From Cryobacterium algoricola (GTDB taxonomy: Bacteria > Actinomycetota > Actinomycetes > Actinomycetales > Microbacteriaceae), in assembly GCF_004402485.1 (NCBI RefSeq), contig NZ_SOFG01000007.1:1-51680 (forward strand): a stretch of 51,680 nucleotides of DNA. Reading direction: 5' to 3'. The position numbers and the translations under genes were made by a program. How positions within the stretch are numbered: position 1 is the first letter of the stretch; each line of letters opens with the position of its first letter. Positions 22,785-32,554 of the stretch are shown piece by piece. The notes beneath the pieces are model-generated. The model was given only the letters and a program-made list of their open reading frames with translations. It had not been told where the DNA came from and did not search any database.

Positions 22785-24857
22785 GTGGCGTCGAAACCTG
22801 CTGCAGAGATTATTCAAAGTATCGGAGGTGCCGGAAACGTCGTGGGTCTGACCCATTGCGCCACCCGGCTCCGCTTCCAGCTCAAGGATGCATCCGGAAT
22901 CGACCAGTCGGTCGTCGAGGCGATCCCGGTCGTTCTGGGCGCTGTCCCCCAAGCGGGCGAACGCTACCAGGTCGTCATCGGTGGAGCGGTTGAGACTGTG
23001 TACAACGACATTATGGCGCTGCCCGAAATGAAGCGGATCAGCTCCGGCGAAGCCGCCGCCGGTGACTCCGTCGCCGACATGAAGGCCGCCGGACGGGCAC
23101 AGGGCCCGCGCGGCAAGTTCGCCTGGCTCGACACGTTCTTCGAGGTCTTGTCCGACTCGTTCCGCCCGATCCTCGGCGCCCTGCTCGGCGCCTCGCTGTT
23201 CATTACGTTCATGGCCCTGATGGCCACCCTCGGTGTCATTCCGGCGTGGAACGCCCCGGGCGTCACCCTCGACCCGTCCTGGCAGTTCGTGAACCTGATG
23301 TGGAAGGGCGTTTTCGTCTTCCTGCCGCTCATGGTCGCCTACAACGCCACCAAGAAGCTCGGCGCGGACCCGTGGGTCGGCTTCGGCGTCATGGCCGTCG
23401 TCATGCTCCCCGGCTTCACGTCCCTCGGCCTCACCGAGGGTGCGCAGACCGTCTTCGACGGCCACGCAACCATCGTGCAGGTCTTCGGCCTGCCGCTGAC
23501 CGTGACCGACTACAGCTCGCAGGTGTTCCCGCCGCTGCTGATGGCCGGCGTGCTCGCGCTGCTGAACAAGGGCCTGAAGAAGATCATCCCCAGCAGCATC
23601 CAGCTGATCTTCGTGCCGTTCATCCTCATGCTCGTGATGATCCCGCTGACCGCCTTCCTGATCGGCCCGCTCGGCGTCTACGGAGGTGCGGCTCTCGGCA
23701 ACTTCCTCAAGTCGATCAATGACTTCTCACCGTTCATCTTCGCGGTCGTCATCCCGCTCGCCTACCCGTTCATGGTTCCGCTCGGACTGCACTGGCCGTT
23801 GAACGCGGTCATGCTGCTCAACATCCAGACCCTCGGGTTTGACTTCATCCAGGGCCCGATGGGCGCCTGGAACTTCGCGTGCTTCGGTGCAACCGCCGGT
23901 GTGCTCGTCATCGCCATCCGCGAACGTGACAAGCAGATGAAGCAGACCGCAACGGGCGCGCTCGCCGCCGGTCTCCTCGGCGGTATTTCAGAACCCTCCC
24001 TGTACGGAATCCACCTGCGCTTCAAGCGCATCTACCCGCGCATGCTCATCGGCTGCCTCGTCGGCGGTGTCATCATCGGAATCGGCGGTGGCGTGAAGAC
24101 GAGCGCATTCGTGTTCACCTCGCTGCTGACCATCCCCGCGTTCGACAACATCCCCCTCTACACGATCGCCGTCGCCGCATCGTTCATCGTTGCGATGGTC
24201 CTCGTGATCCTCTCCGGTTACCAGACGCCCGAGCAGAAGGCGGCCGTTGTCGCCCAGGTCGAGGCCGATGACGCCGCAACCGCCAAGAAGGACGCGCACG
24301 CCGCATCCGTCGCAGCACCGGTAGTCGCCGGTACCGCAGGCGTCGCCACGGCAACTGCCGCAGCGACCAGCACCGGCACGGCCACCGCCGTCGCCACCCT
24401 GCTCGCCACGATCGGTTCGCCGGTCGCCGGTATCGTCGTTCCGCTCGCCGAGGTCCCAGACCCCGTGTTCAGCAAGGGAATCGTCGGCCCCGGCGTCGGG
24501 ATCGACCCGACAGAGGACACCGTCTACGCCCCCGCGGCCGGCAAGGTCCTCGTCGCGCAGCCGACCGGTCACGCCTTCGGGCTGCTGCTCGACAGCGGCG
24601 TCGAACTGCTCATTCACGTGGGTATCGACACCGTGAACCTGGCCGGCAAGGGCTTCGACGTCAAGGTCGCCGCCGGCGACCGGGTCGAAGCCGGCACCCC
24701 GCTGGTCACCTTCGACCGCGCGGTCATCGAGGCTGCGGGCTACTCGCTCGTCACTCCGGTGCTCGTGACGAACGCCCGGAAGTTCGGGCCCGTCGAGCCG
24801 GCCGCCTCCGGCCACGTCCAGGTCGGAAGCCCGCTCCTGACCGTCGACGCGAAGTAA
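22785..24857 (+). CDS. PTS sugar permease IIBCA, glucose/beta-glucoside family
   Basis: The 690-residue fusion imports and phosphorylates a sugar at the membrane. The order is IIB (phosphorylated Cys25 in LTHCATRLRF), IIC (about residues 105-480, eight to ten spans), an Ala/Thr-rich linker, then IIA with His611 in LIHVGIDTV. This order and the THCATRLRF signature fit the BglF/ScrA group, so a beta-glucoside, sucrose or trehalose is likely, without a firm choice. The start is GTG at 22785 with AAAGGAG six bases upstream. No antiterminator or hydrolase gene lies nearby. A strong terminator follows. Confidence 0.9.
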   Translation: MASKPAAEIIQSIGGAGNVVGLTHCATRLRFQLKDASGIDQSVVEAIPVVLGAVPQAGERYQVVIGGAVETVYNDIMALPEMKRISSGEAAAGDSVADMKAAGRAQGPRGKFAWLDTFFEVLSDSFRPILGALLGASLFITFMALMATLGVIPAWNAPGVTLDPSWQFVNLMWKGVFVFLPLMVAYNATKKLGADPWVGFGVMAVVMLPGFTSLGLTEGAQTVFDGHATIVQVFGLPLTVTDYSSQVFPPLLMAGVLALLNKGLKKIIPSSIQLIFVPFILMLVMIPLTAFLIGPLGVYGGAALGNFLKSINDFSPFIFAVVIPLAYPFMVPLGLHWPLNAVMLLNIQTLGFDFIQGPMGAWNFACFGATAGVLVIAIRERDKQMKQTATGALAAGLLGGISEPSLYGIHLRFKRIYPRMLIGCLVGGVIIGIGGGVKTSAFVFTSLLTIPAFDNIPLYTIAVAASFIVAMVLVILSGYQTPEQKAAVVAQVEADDAATAKKDAHAASVAAPVVAGTAGVATATAAATSTGTATAVATLLATIGSPVAGIVVPLAEVPDPVFSKGIVGPGVGIDPTEDTVYAPAAGKVLVAQPTGHAFGLLLDSGVELLIHVGIDTVNLAGKGFDVKVAAGDRVEAGTPLVTFDRAVIEAAGYSLVTPVLVTNARKFGPVEPAASGHVQVGSPLLTVDAK

Positions 24858-24875
24858 CGGTCGTCACTCGCTAGA

Positions 24876-24902
24876 CCGTTTCACCGTTTCACCGCTTCAC
24901 CG
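24876..24902 (+). repeat. Three 8-base tandem repeats (CCGTTTCA)
   Basis: CCGTTTCA, CCGTTTCA and CCGCTTCA follow each other between the PTS stop codon and its terminator. They lie outside any gene and have no function I can name. Confidence 0.7.
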
Positions 24903-24944
24903 CACAAGGCGGGCAGAGAATCCTCTGCCCGCCTTGTGTTTTTT
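24903..24944. terminator. Rho-independent terminator after the PTS gene
   Basis: Perfect 16-base arms CACAAGGCGGGCAGAG and CTCTGCCCGCCTTGTG enclose a 4-base loop and are followed by six Ts (24939-24944). It ends the PTS transcript on the plus strand. Being nearly symmetric, it may also slow transcription of the convergent methyltransferase gene, which ends at 24948. Confidence 0.93.
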
Positions 24945-24947
24945 CAG

Positions 24948-26174
24948 TCACGGGCGCTCGGGGGCGGATCCCGCGCGCAGCCGCCAGAGCGAGGTCACCT
25001 CTGCGGCCCTCGCCGCGTGCAGCGGGTCGTCGGCGTCGGCGGCCTTCCGGTGCACGGGCTTCGTGTCGAGGCGGGCGACGACCTCGAGACCGGCGTCGTC
25101 GAACTGGTCGAGCAGGGCGTCCCTCGATCGCAGGCCGAGGTGCTCGGCGATGTCGGAGAGCACGAGCCAGCCCTCGCCCCCGGGAGTGAGATGGCCCGCG
25201 AGGCCGGAGAGGAAGCCCTGCAGCATCTGCCCGTCGGGATCGTAGACGGCGTGGTCGGTCGCGGTGACGGCGGCGCCGGGGATCCACGGCGGATTGCAGA
25301 CGATCAGGTCGGCCAGACCCGAGGGGAACAGGTCGGTGTCCTCGATCGTGACCGTCTTCGTGAGGCCAAGCCTGGCCACGTTCTCGCGCGCGCAGGCCAG
25401 CGCCCGCGGGGCCGTGTCCGTGCCGATCACGCGATCGAAGCCACGGCCGGCGAGGATCGCGGCGATCACGCCGGTGCCGGTGCCGATGTCGAAGGCGGTG
25501 CGCGAGGCATCCGCTGCCGCGTTCGTGGTCCCGGTCGCCGTGGTCCCGGTCGCAGTGGTCGCGGCCGACGCGGGGAGCGGCGCGGCGAGCACGAGGTCGA
25601 GGTACTCCCCGCGCACGGGCGAGAAGACGCCGTAGTGCGCGTGGATGCTGCCGCCGAGCGCCGGGACATCGACGCCCCTGACCCGCCACTCGTGGGCGCC
25701 CATGACTCCGAGCAGCTCGCGGAGCGACGTGACCGTCGCGGTGCGGCCGGCCGGGCCGTAGGTCTCGAGGCAGGCGGCGCGGGCGTCTGGCGCGCGGCGC
25801 AGGGCGATCGTGTAGTCGGCGTCGAGCGGGATCAGCACGAGGCCGAGTAGCCGGGCGCGCTCGTGGGCGTCGGCCCTGGTCCGCTCGAAGAGGGCGGCCG
25901 GGCCGCGGCGCGGCGGATGCGTGCGACGGCGGGCGGTGTCGATGTGGTCGATGCGGCGGGCGAGCGCGCCGAGTAGCTGCCGGGCGTTCTGGAAGTCGCC
26001 GGCCCACAGCATCCCGGTGCCCGACTTGGCGAGGCGGTAGGCCGCGTCCGCGGTCATCCGGTCGTCGGCGACCACGACGGTCTCCGGGGCGGGCCAGTGG
26101 TTCTCCGAATGCCAGCCGGTGATCGGGGGCGCCGGATGCGTGAGATCGGCGGGCTTCTGCGGTGTGCGGGACAT
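24948..26174 (-). CDS. Class I SAM-dependent methyltransferase with NPPW motif
   Basis: The 408-residue protein has a C-terminal Rossmann methyltransferase. FDIGTGTGVIAAIL is motif I, and the motif IV VCNPPW is typical of enzymes that methylate an amino group in RNA, DNA or glutamine (RsmC/RlmG/HemK group). The N-terminal half is a separate domain, as in two-domain rRNA guanine-N2 methyltransferases, so an rRNA or release-factor substrate is my best guess. A Thr/Ala/Gly-rich insert just before motif I comes from 15-base tandem repeats near 25521-25566. GGAG lies eight bases before the ATG. Confidence 0.82.
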   Translation of the reverse strand: MSRTPQKPADLTHPAPPITGWHSENHWPAPETVVVADDRMTADAAYRLAKSGTGMLWAGDFQNARQLLGALARRIDHIDTARRRTHPPRRGPAALFERTRADAHERARLLGLVLIPLDADYTIALRRAPDARAACLETYGPAGRTATVTSLRELLGVMGAHEWRVRGVDVPALGGSIHAHYGVFSPVRGEYLDLVLAAPLPASAATTATGTTATGTTNAAADASRTAFDIGTGTGVIAAILAGRGFDRVIGTDTAPRALACARENVARLGLTKTVTIEDTDLFPSGLADLIVCNPPWIPGAAVTATDHAVYDPDGQMLQGFLSGLAGHLTPGGEGWLVLSDIAEHLGLRSRDALLDQFDDAGLEVVARLDTKPVHRKAADADDPLHAARAAEVTSLWRLRAGSAPERP

Positions 26175-26328
26175 GGGGTCCGCTCCAGTGACACGAACTT
26201 CGGTAGCAGGGCCTTCGACGCTCGTGCGCGCGGGACTCGTCCCCCCGGACGAGTGCCGGCGGTCTCTCCCGAGTATCGCAGCGTTCGAGAAGGGATGGGG
26301 TGGGAAAACGCGGTTTGCGGGAGGGGTG

Positions 26329-26385
26329 TTGACAGTCCGACGGGGAGCGTCCTAGTATGGAAACGATTCCATGGAATCGTTTCCA
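26329..26385 (+). promoter_or_regulatory. Promoter and LacI-type operator of the ribose operon
   Basis: TTGACA (26329-26334), an 18-base spacer and TAGTAT (26353-26358) form a strong promoter. A perfect 28-base palindrome (26358-26385) follows at once. It is two abutting LacI-type 14-mers, TGGAAACGATTCCA and its reverse complement TGGAATCGTTTCCA. A repressor bound here would cover the transcription start, so rbsR should repress itself and the whole operon until ribose is present. Confidence 0.9.
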
Positions 26386-26421
26386 CGAGGTACGGCCCGA
26401 TCACACAATGAGGTGAGCTTG

Positions 26422-27507
<1,086 letters not shown>

Positions 27508-27508
27508 A

Positions 27509-29134
27509 ATGAATCCACAACCCCTGGTCACCCTGCAGAACGTGGGCAAGATCTTCGGCCAGGTGACCGTCATCAAGGACGTCACCGTGAGCGTGTACGC
27601 CGGCCACGTGCAGGTGCTCCTCGGCGAGAACGGCGCCGGAAAATCCACGCTGATCAAGATGATGGCCGGTGTCTACCAGCCGGATTCCGGCGCCATCGTC
27701 GTCGACGGCGCCGTCGTGACACTGCCGACGACCCGCGCGGCGGAGGACCTCGGCATCGCCACCATCCACCAGGAGCTCAACCTCGTACCGACCATGAGCG
27801 TCGCCGAGAACGTGATGCTCGGGCGGATGCCGACCAGGCACGGCATGGTCGACCGGCGCGCCCTCCGCAATCGGGCGCGTGCCGCCCTCGCCCTGATCGG
27901 CCTCGACGTCGACGTGGACACCCCGGTCGGCGAGCTCGGCATCGCCAAGCAGCAACTCGTCGAGATCGCCAAGGCGCTCAGCATCAACGCGCGCATCCTC
28001 ATCCTCGACGAGCCGACCGCCGCGTTGACCAGGCACGAGACCGAGGCGCTCTTCGCCGTGATGGCCGACCTGCGGCGCCGGGGCGTCGCGATGCTCTTCA
28101 TCAGCCACCACCTCGACGAGATCGCCGAGGTCGGCGACACCGTCACGGTGCTGCGCGACGGCGAGTTCGTCGCGGAGGTGCCCGCGTCCACGCCGGAGGC
28201 CGAGTTGGTGCGGCTCATGGTCGGCCGCAACATCGAGGACCAGTTCCCCCGCCGTGCCCCCGAGCTCGTGAACCCGGCCGAGATCCTCGCGGTCGACAAG
28301 CTCGGCGCGAGCGGCTCGTTCAGCGACGTCAGCTTCACCGTGCACGCCGGCGAGGTGCTCGGCATCGCCGGGCTCGTCGGCGCGGGGCGCACCGAGCTGA
28401 TCCGGGCAATCGTGGGCGTCGATCACTATGACTCCGGCACCGTTCTGGTGCGCGGGCACCGGCTGCCCAAGGGCAACATCCCGGCCGCCATCGCGGCAGG
28501 GATCGGCCACGTGCCCGAGGACCGCAAGGGACAGGGGCTCGTGCTCGGGGCATCCGTCAACGACAACCTCGGCTACGCGACGCTCGCGTCGACCGCCCGC
28601 CTCGGGCTCGCGGACTTCACCGGGCAGCGGCGCAGGGCCCAGGCCGTCGCCGAGAAGCTCCGCATCCGGATGCACACCATCGACCAGGCCGTCGGCGCGC
28701 TGTCCGGCGGCAACCAGCAGAAGGCCGTGTTCGGCCGCTGGATTATTGCCGCCTCGACCGTGCTCCTGCTCGACGAGCCCACCCGCGGCGTCGACGTCGG
28801 CGCCAAGGTGGAGATCTACGAACTGATGAACGCGATCACGGATGCCGGGGGCGCGATCGTCATGGTCTCGAGCGAACTCCCCGAGGTCCTCGGCATGAGT
28901 GACCGCATCCTGGTGATGCGGGACGGCCGGATCGCCGGCGAGCTGAGCGCCGCGGAGGCGACCCAGGACGCCGTGATGACCCTCGCCGCCCGGGAGGCGG
29001 GCAGCACCGAGATCGACGCCATCGTCGACGACATCGAATCCGACGAACCGATCAGCGAACCGAACAGCACGACGATCGACGGCACCCTCGCCGCCGTCAC
29101 CCCAGACAACGCACCGACCCACGAGAAGGAATGA
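27509..29134 (+). CDS. rbsA: Ribose ABC transporter ATP-binding protein
   Basis: This 541-residue protein has two fused ABC domains, as in all sugar importers of the RbsA/MglA group. The first has Walker A GENGAGKS at 39-46 and LILDEPTAALT. The second has the degenerate GLVGAGRTE loop of this family, with signature LSGGNQQKAV and LLLDEPTRGVD. It powers import from the inner membrane face. The last 40 residues form an acidic Ser/Asp-rich tail beyond the usual length. The start follows the rbsR stop by one base. Confidence 0.95.
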   Translation: MNPQPLVTLQNVGKIFGQVTVIKDVTVSVYAGHVQVLLGENGAGKSTLIKMMAGVYQPDSGAIVVDGAVVTLPTTRAAEDLGIATIHQELNLVPTMSVAENVMLGRMPTRHGMVDRRALRNRARAALALIGLDVDVDTPVGELGIAKQQLVEIAKALSINARILILDEPTAALTRHETEALFAVMADLRRRGVAMLFISHHLDEIAEVGDTVTVLRDGEFVAEVPASTPEAELVRLMVGRNIEDQFPRRAPELVNPAEILAVDKLGASGSFSDVSFTVHAGEVLGIAGLVGAGRTELIRAIVGVDHYDSGTVLVRGHRLPKGNIPAAIAAGIGHVPEDRKGQGLVLGASVNDNLGYATLASTARLGLADFTGQRRRAQAVAEKLRIRMHTIDQAVGALSGGNQQKAVFGRWIIAASTVLLLDEPTRGVDVGAKVEIYELMNAITDAGGAIVMVSSELPEVLGMSDRILVMRDGRIAGELSAAEATQDAVMTLAAREAGSTEIDAIVDDIESDEPISEPNSTTIDGTLAAVTPDNAPTHEKE

Positions 29135-29139
29135 CACCG

Positions 29140-30111
29140 ATGTCCACGACTACCCTGGCCCCGGCGCGCCGCCGCGTCGACTACAAGAAATTCCTCGCCA
29201 ACAACGGAGCGCTCGTCGGCCTCGTCGTGTTGTGCCTCGCCCTCTTCATCGCCACCCCGGACTTCCTGACCGGGCAGAACCTGCTGAACATCGGCATCCA
29301 GGTCTCGACCGTGGCCGTGCTCGCGTTCGGGATGACCTTCGTCATCGTCGCGGGCGGCATCGACCTGTCGGTCGGCGCGGTCGCGGCCCTCGCCGCCATG
29401 GTGTCCAGCTGGCTCTTCGTCGCCGCCGGGCTGCCCGGCTGGCTCACCCTGCTCGGCGGCCTCGCCACCGGGCTCCTCGCCGGCATGGTCAACGGTCTGG
29501 CCAACGCCTACGGCAAGCTGCCCTCCTTCATCGCGACTCTGGCCATGCTGAGCGTCGCCCGCGGACTCACCCTCGTGATCTCCGACGGGCGGCCGATCAA
29601 GACCGCACCCGAGGTCTCCTTCCTCGGCGGAAACCTCGGACCCGTCCCGATGCCGATCGTCGTGCTCCTGCTTTCGGCCGTCGTCGCCTCCTTCGTGCTC
29701 AACCGCACGGTGATCGGGCGGTCGATGTACGCGGTGGGCGGCAACGCCGAGGCGGCTCGCCTGTCCGGACTGCCGGTGAAGCGCATCCTCGTCACGGTCT
29801 TCGCCCTCGCCGGCCTGTTCGCGGCGCTCGCCGGGCTCCTCCTCGCCGGGCGGCTCGACTCCGCGCAGCCCCAGGCCGCGGCCGGCTACGAGCTCGACGC
29901 CATCGCGGCCGTCGTCATCGGTGGCGCGTCGCTCTCCGGCGGCCTCGGCAAGATCTCGGGCACCTTCGTCGGCGCGCTCGTGCTCGTCGTCATCCGCAAC
30001 GGCCTCAACCTGCTGAACGTCACCTCGTTCTGGCAGCAGGTCGTCATCGGCCTCGTGATCGCCCTCGCGGTCGGCGTCGACGTGCTCCGCCGCAAGACGC
30101 GCAACAGCTGA
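29140..30111 (+). CDS. rbsC: Ribose ABC transporter permease
   Basis: The 323-residue integral membrane protein has eight to ten spans and the family signature GGIDLSVGAVAALAA near residue 70. It forms the ribose channel in the membrane with RbsA on the inside and RbsB outside. ATG at 29140 is preferred because AAGGA lies nine bases upstream; ATG at 29131 overlaps the rbsA stop but has its Shine-Dalgarno site too close. Confidence 0.94.
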   Translation: MSTTTLAPARRRVDYKKFLANNGALVGLVVLCLALFIATPDFLTGQNLLNIGIQVSTVAVLAFGMTFVIVAGGIDLSVGAVAALAAMVSSWLFVAAGLPGWLTLLGGLATGLLAGMVNGLANAYGKLPSFIATLAMLSVARGLTLVISDGRPIKTAPEVSFLGGNLGPVPMPIVVLLLSAVVASFVLNRTVIGRSMYAVGGNAEAARLSGLPVKRILVTVFALAGLFAALAGLLLAGRLDSAQPQAAAGYELDAIAAVVIGGASLSGGLGKISGTFVGALVLVVIRNGLNLLNVTSFWQQVVIGLVIALAVGVDVLRRKTRNS

Positions 30112-30178
30112 CCCGCCGGCGCCCGTCCTCCCTCCTTCCCCTTTTTCCCTTCCATCGCCCAACCCAAAGGAACACACA

Positions 30179-31123
30179 ATGAAGTCGTCCTCTTTCCGCA
30201 GAATCGCCGCCGTCACCACCGCAGCCGCACTCATCCTCGTCGGCACGACCGCCTGCGGCCGGGGCGGCGGGGACTCGGCGTCCGGCACCAAGATCGTGCT
30301 CGCCGTCTCCACCCTGAACAACCCGTTCTTCGTCGAACTCCGCGACGGCGCCCAGGCCGCTGCGACGGCCGCCGGTGTCCAGCTCAACATCGTGGATGCC
30401 CAGAACGACTCGGCCACCCAGGCCAACCAGCTGGCCACGGCCGCGTCGAGCGGTGCCAAGCTCGTCATCGTCAACCCCGTCGACTCGGATGCCGCCGGCT
30501 CGGCGGTCAAGGCGCTCAACACCGCGAACATCCCGGTCATCGCGGTCGACCGCACCGTCAACGGCGCCACCGTCGCGTCCCTCGTCGCGAGCGACAACGT
30601 CGCAGGCGGCAAGCAGGCCGCGATCGAGCTCGCGACCGCGATGGGCGAGAAGGGCAGCGTCATCGACCTGCAGGGTGTCTCGGGAACCAGCGCGAGCCGC
30701 GACCGCGGAGCCGGCTTCGAGGAGGGCATGAAGGCATACCCGAACATCACCGTCGTGGCCAAGCAGACCGCCAACTTCGACCGGGCGACCGCACTCGACG
30801 TGACCACGAACCTGCTCCAGGCCCACCCCGACGTGACCGGCGTCTTCGCCGAGAACGATGAGATGGCCCTCGGCGCCGTGCAGGCGCTCGGCTCCCGCGC
30901 CGGAACCGACATCAAGGTCGTCGGCTTCGACGGAACCACCGACGGACTCGCCGCGATCACGGCGGGCACCCTCGCCGCCACGATCGCCCAGCAGCCGGCC
31001 GAACTCGGCAAGCTCGCCATCGAACTGGCCGTCAAGACCCTCGCCGGCGAGAAGGTCGACGCGACCGTCCCCGTCGAGGTCGTCACCGTCACGAAGACGA
31101 ACGTGGGCGACTTCACCAAGTGA
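30179..31123 (+). CDS. rbsB: Ribose-binding lipoprotein of the ABC transporter
   Basis: This 314-residue protein has a lipoprotein signal peptide: a basic start, the hydrophobic AAVTTAAALILVG and the lipidated Cys26 in TTAC. The mature part is a type I periplasmic binding fold (VLAVSTLNNPFFVELRDGA, NPVDSDAAGSAV, VVGFDGTTDGLAAI) close to ribose-binding proteins. It captures ribose outside the membrane and delivers it to RbsC. AAAGGA lies seven bases before the ATG. Its stop overlaps the rbsK GTG. Confidence 0.94.
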   Translation: MKSSSFRRIAAVTTAAALILVGTTACGRGGGDSASGTKIVLAVSTLNNPFFVELRDGAQAAATAAGVQLNIVDAQNDSATQANQLATAASSGAKLVIVNPVDSDAAGSAVKALNTANIPVIAVDRTVNGATVASLVASDNVAGGKQAAIELATAMGEKGSVIDLQGVSGTSASRDRGAGFEEGMKAYPNITVVAKQTANFDRATALDVTTNLLQAHPDVTGVFAENDEMALGAVQALGSRAGTDIKVVGFDGTTDGLAAITAGTLAATIAQQPAELGKLAIELAVKTLAGEKVDATVPVEVVTVTKTNVGDFTK

Positions 31124-32058
31124 GTTCCTTCACCCCCACCGCTGACGGCGGCCCGATCGTCGTCGTCGGCTCGATCAACGTCGACCAGGTGATGGTCGTC
31201 GAGCGCCACCCCGCGCCAGGGGAAACCCTGATCGCGCGGTCGATGGAATTCCTGCCTGGCGGCAAGGGCGCCAACCAGGCCGTCGCGGCGGCCCGGCTGG
31301 GCGCGCACGTCAGCCTCGTCGGCGCCACCGGACGCGACGCGGTGGCCGCGCTCACGATCGAGCTCCTCGAACGGGCCGGCGTCGACCTGTCCGCCGTGTC
31401 CGCAATCGACGGCCCGACCGGCCTCGCCCTCGTCACCGTGGCCGACGACGGTGAGAACACGATCGTCGTCGTCCCCGGCGCGAACGCCGCGGTAGGAGAG
31501 AGCGTCGTCGTCGGCGCCGCCGAGCTCATCGCCCAGGCCGCGGTCGTCGTGCTGCAGGGCGAGATCCCCGCCGCCGGCATCGAGGCCGCCGCACGCCTGG
31601 CCACCGGCCGGGTCGTGCTCAACCTCGCTCCGGTGATCACGGTCGACCCCGCCACGATCCGGCGGGCCGACCCGCTCGTGGTCAACGAGCACGAGGCCGC
31701 ACTGGTCCTCGCGCTCCTCGACCCCGGGACCGACATTCCCCGCGCAGACGCCGAGCTCGTGTCCCGGCTCCGCGCCACCGGCGTGACCTCCGTGGTACTG
31801 ACCAGGGGAGAACAGGGCGCGATCTGCTCCGATTCCCTCGGCACGACCACGGTTCCCTCTCCCCGGGTCGCCGCGGTCGACTCATCCGGCGCAGGCGACG
31901 CCTTCGTCGGGGCGCTGAGCGGGCGGCTTGCCGCCGGTTCCAGCCTCGTCGACGCCGTGCGCCTCGCGGTCAGGGTCGGCGCGTTCGCGGTGCGCACCCT
32001 CGGCACCCAGCAGTCATATCCTGGCCTGGACGACGACCTGCCCGAGGTGGAGAAATGA
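31120..32058 (+). CDS. rbsK: Ribokinase
   Basis: The 312-residue PfkB-family sugar kinase phosphorylates ribose to ribose 5-phosphate. The N-terminal signature GGKGANQAVAAARLG lies at about residues 47-61. The C-terminal DSSGAGDAFVGAL, near residue 250, contains the catalytic Asp and the anion hole. The start is GTG at 31120, overlapping the rbsB stop (GTGA), and its stop overlaps the rbsD start (ATGA), so the three are translationally coupled. Confidence 0.95.
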   Translation: MSSFTPTADGGPIVVVGSINVDQVMVVERHPAPGETLIARSMEFLPGGKGANQAVAAARLGAHVSLVGATGRDAVAALTIELLERAGVDLSAVSAIDGPTGLALVTVADDGENTIVVVPGANAAVGESVVVGAAELIAQAAVVVLQGEIPAAGIEAAARLATGRVVLNLAPVITVDPATIRRADPLVVNEHEAALVLALLDPGTDIPRADAELVSRLRATGVTSVVLTRGEQGAICSDSLGTTTVPSPRVAAVDSSGAGDAFVGALSGRLAAGSSLVDAVRLAVRVGAFAVRTLGTQQSYPGLDDDLPEVEK

Positions 32059-32438
32059 AGCGAAACGGCATCATCAATGCGGACCTCTGCGGAGCCCTGG
32101 CCCGCCTCGGACACACCGACGTGGTGCTCCTGGCCGATTGCGGCATGCCGATCCCGGCCGGGGTCTCGGTGATCGATCTCGCCCTCGTCCACGGCATTCC
32201 GCGGTTCGAGCAGGTCCTCGATGCCCTGCTGGGCGAGATGGTCTTCCAGCACTGCATCGCCGCCGAGGAGGCGAAGGGCGCCCCTGCGGGTGCCTGGCTG
32301 ACGGAGCGCTTCGACGGGATCGAGTACATCAGCCACGAGGAGCTCAAGGCGCTGTCCGCGTCCGCCAAGCTCTTCATCCGCACGGGCGAGGCCACGCCGT
32401 ACGCGAATGCGGCGCTGGTCTGCGGGGTGTCGTTCTGA
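32055..32438 (+). CDS. rbsD: D-ribose pyranase
   Basis: The 127-residue enzyme interconverts ribopyranose and ribofuranose so that ribokinase gets its furanose substrate. MKRNGIINADLCGALARLGHTD with His20, and the ADCGMPIP stretch that follows, are diagnostic of RbsD. It is the last gene of the operon, overlaps rbsK by four bases, and a terminator follows 46 bases later. Confidence 0.95.
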   Translation: MKRNGIINADLCGALARLGHTDVVLLADCGMPIPAGVSVIDLALVHGIPRFEQVLDALLGEMVFQHCIAAEEAKGAPAGAWLTERFDGIEYISHEELKALSASAKLFIRTGEATPYANAALVCGVSF

Positions 32439-32484
32439 GCCACGGCTCCAGAGATCGACGTGGTGCACCGAAACGGCCACACTG

Positions 32485-32520
32485 AGGGGGTCGGGGAATT
32501 TTCCCCGGCCCCCTTTTTTC
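32485..32520 (+). terminator. Rho-independent terminator of the rbs operon
   Basis: Arms GGGGGTCGGGGA and TCCCCGGCCCCC pair except for one mismatch around a short A/T loop and end in TTTTTT. It closes the ribose operon; glycerate kinase then starts 35 bases later. Confidence 0.9.
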
Positions 32521-32554
32521 GCCCCCATCGGCCGCGCTCGGCAGAGGAAACCGC

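Noticed and set aside
26371..26421. An earlier rbsR start at 26371
   Set aside because: This ATG lies inside the operator palindrome and has no ribosome-binding site, and the helix-turn-helix begins right after the ATG at 26422.
28816..31692. A 958-codon open frame on the minus strand across the rbs operon
   Set aside because: It lies antisense to the clear rbsA, rbsC, rbsB and rbsK genes. Its product is low-complexity Asp/Gly/Arg-rich, the usual shadow of high-GC genes.
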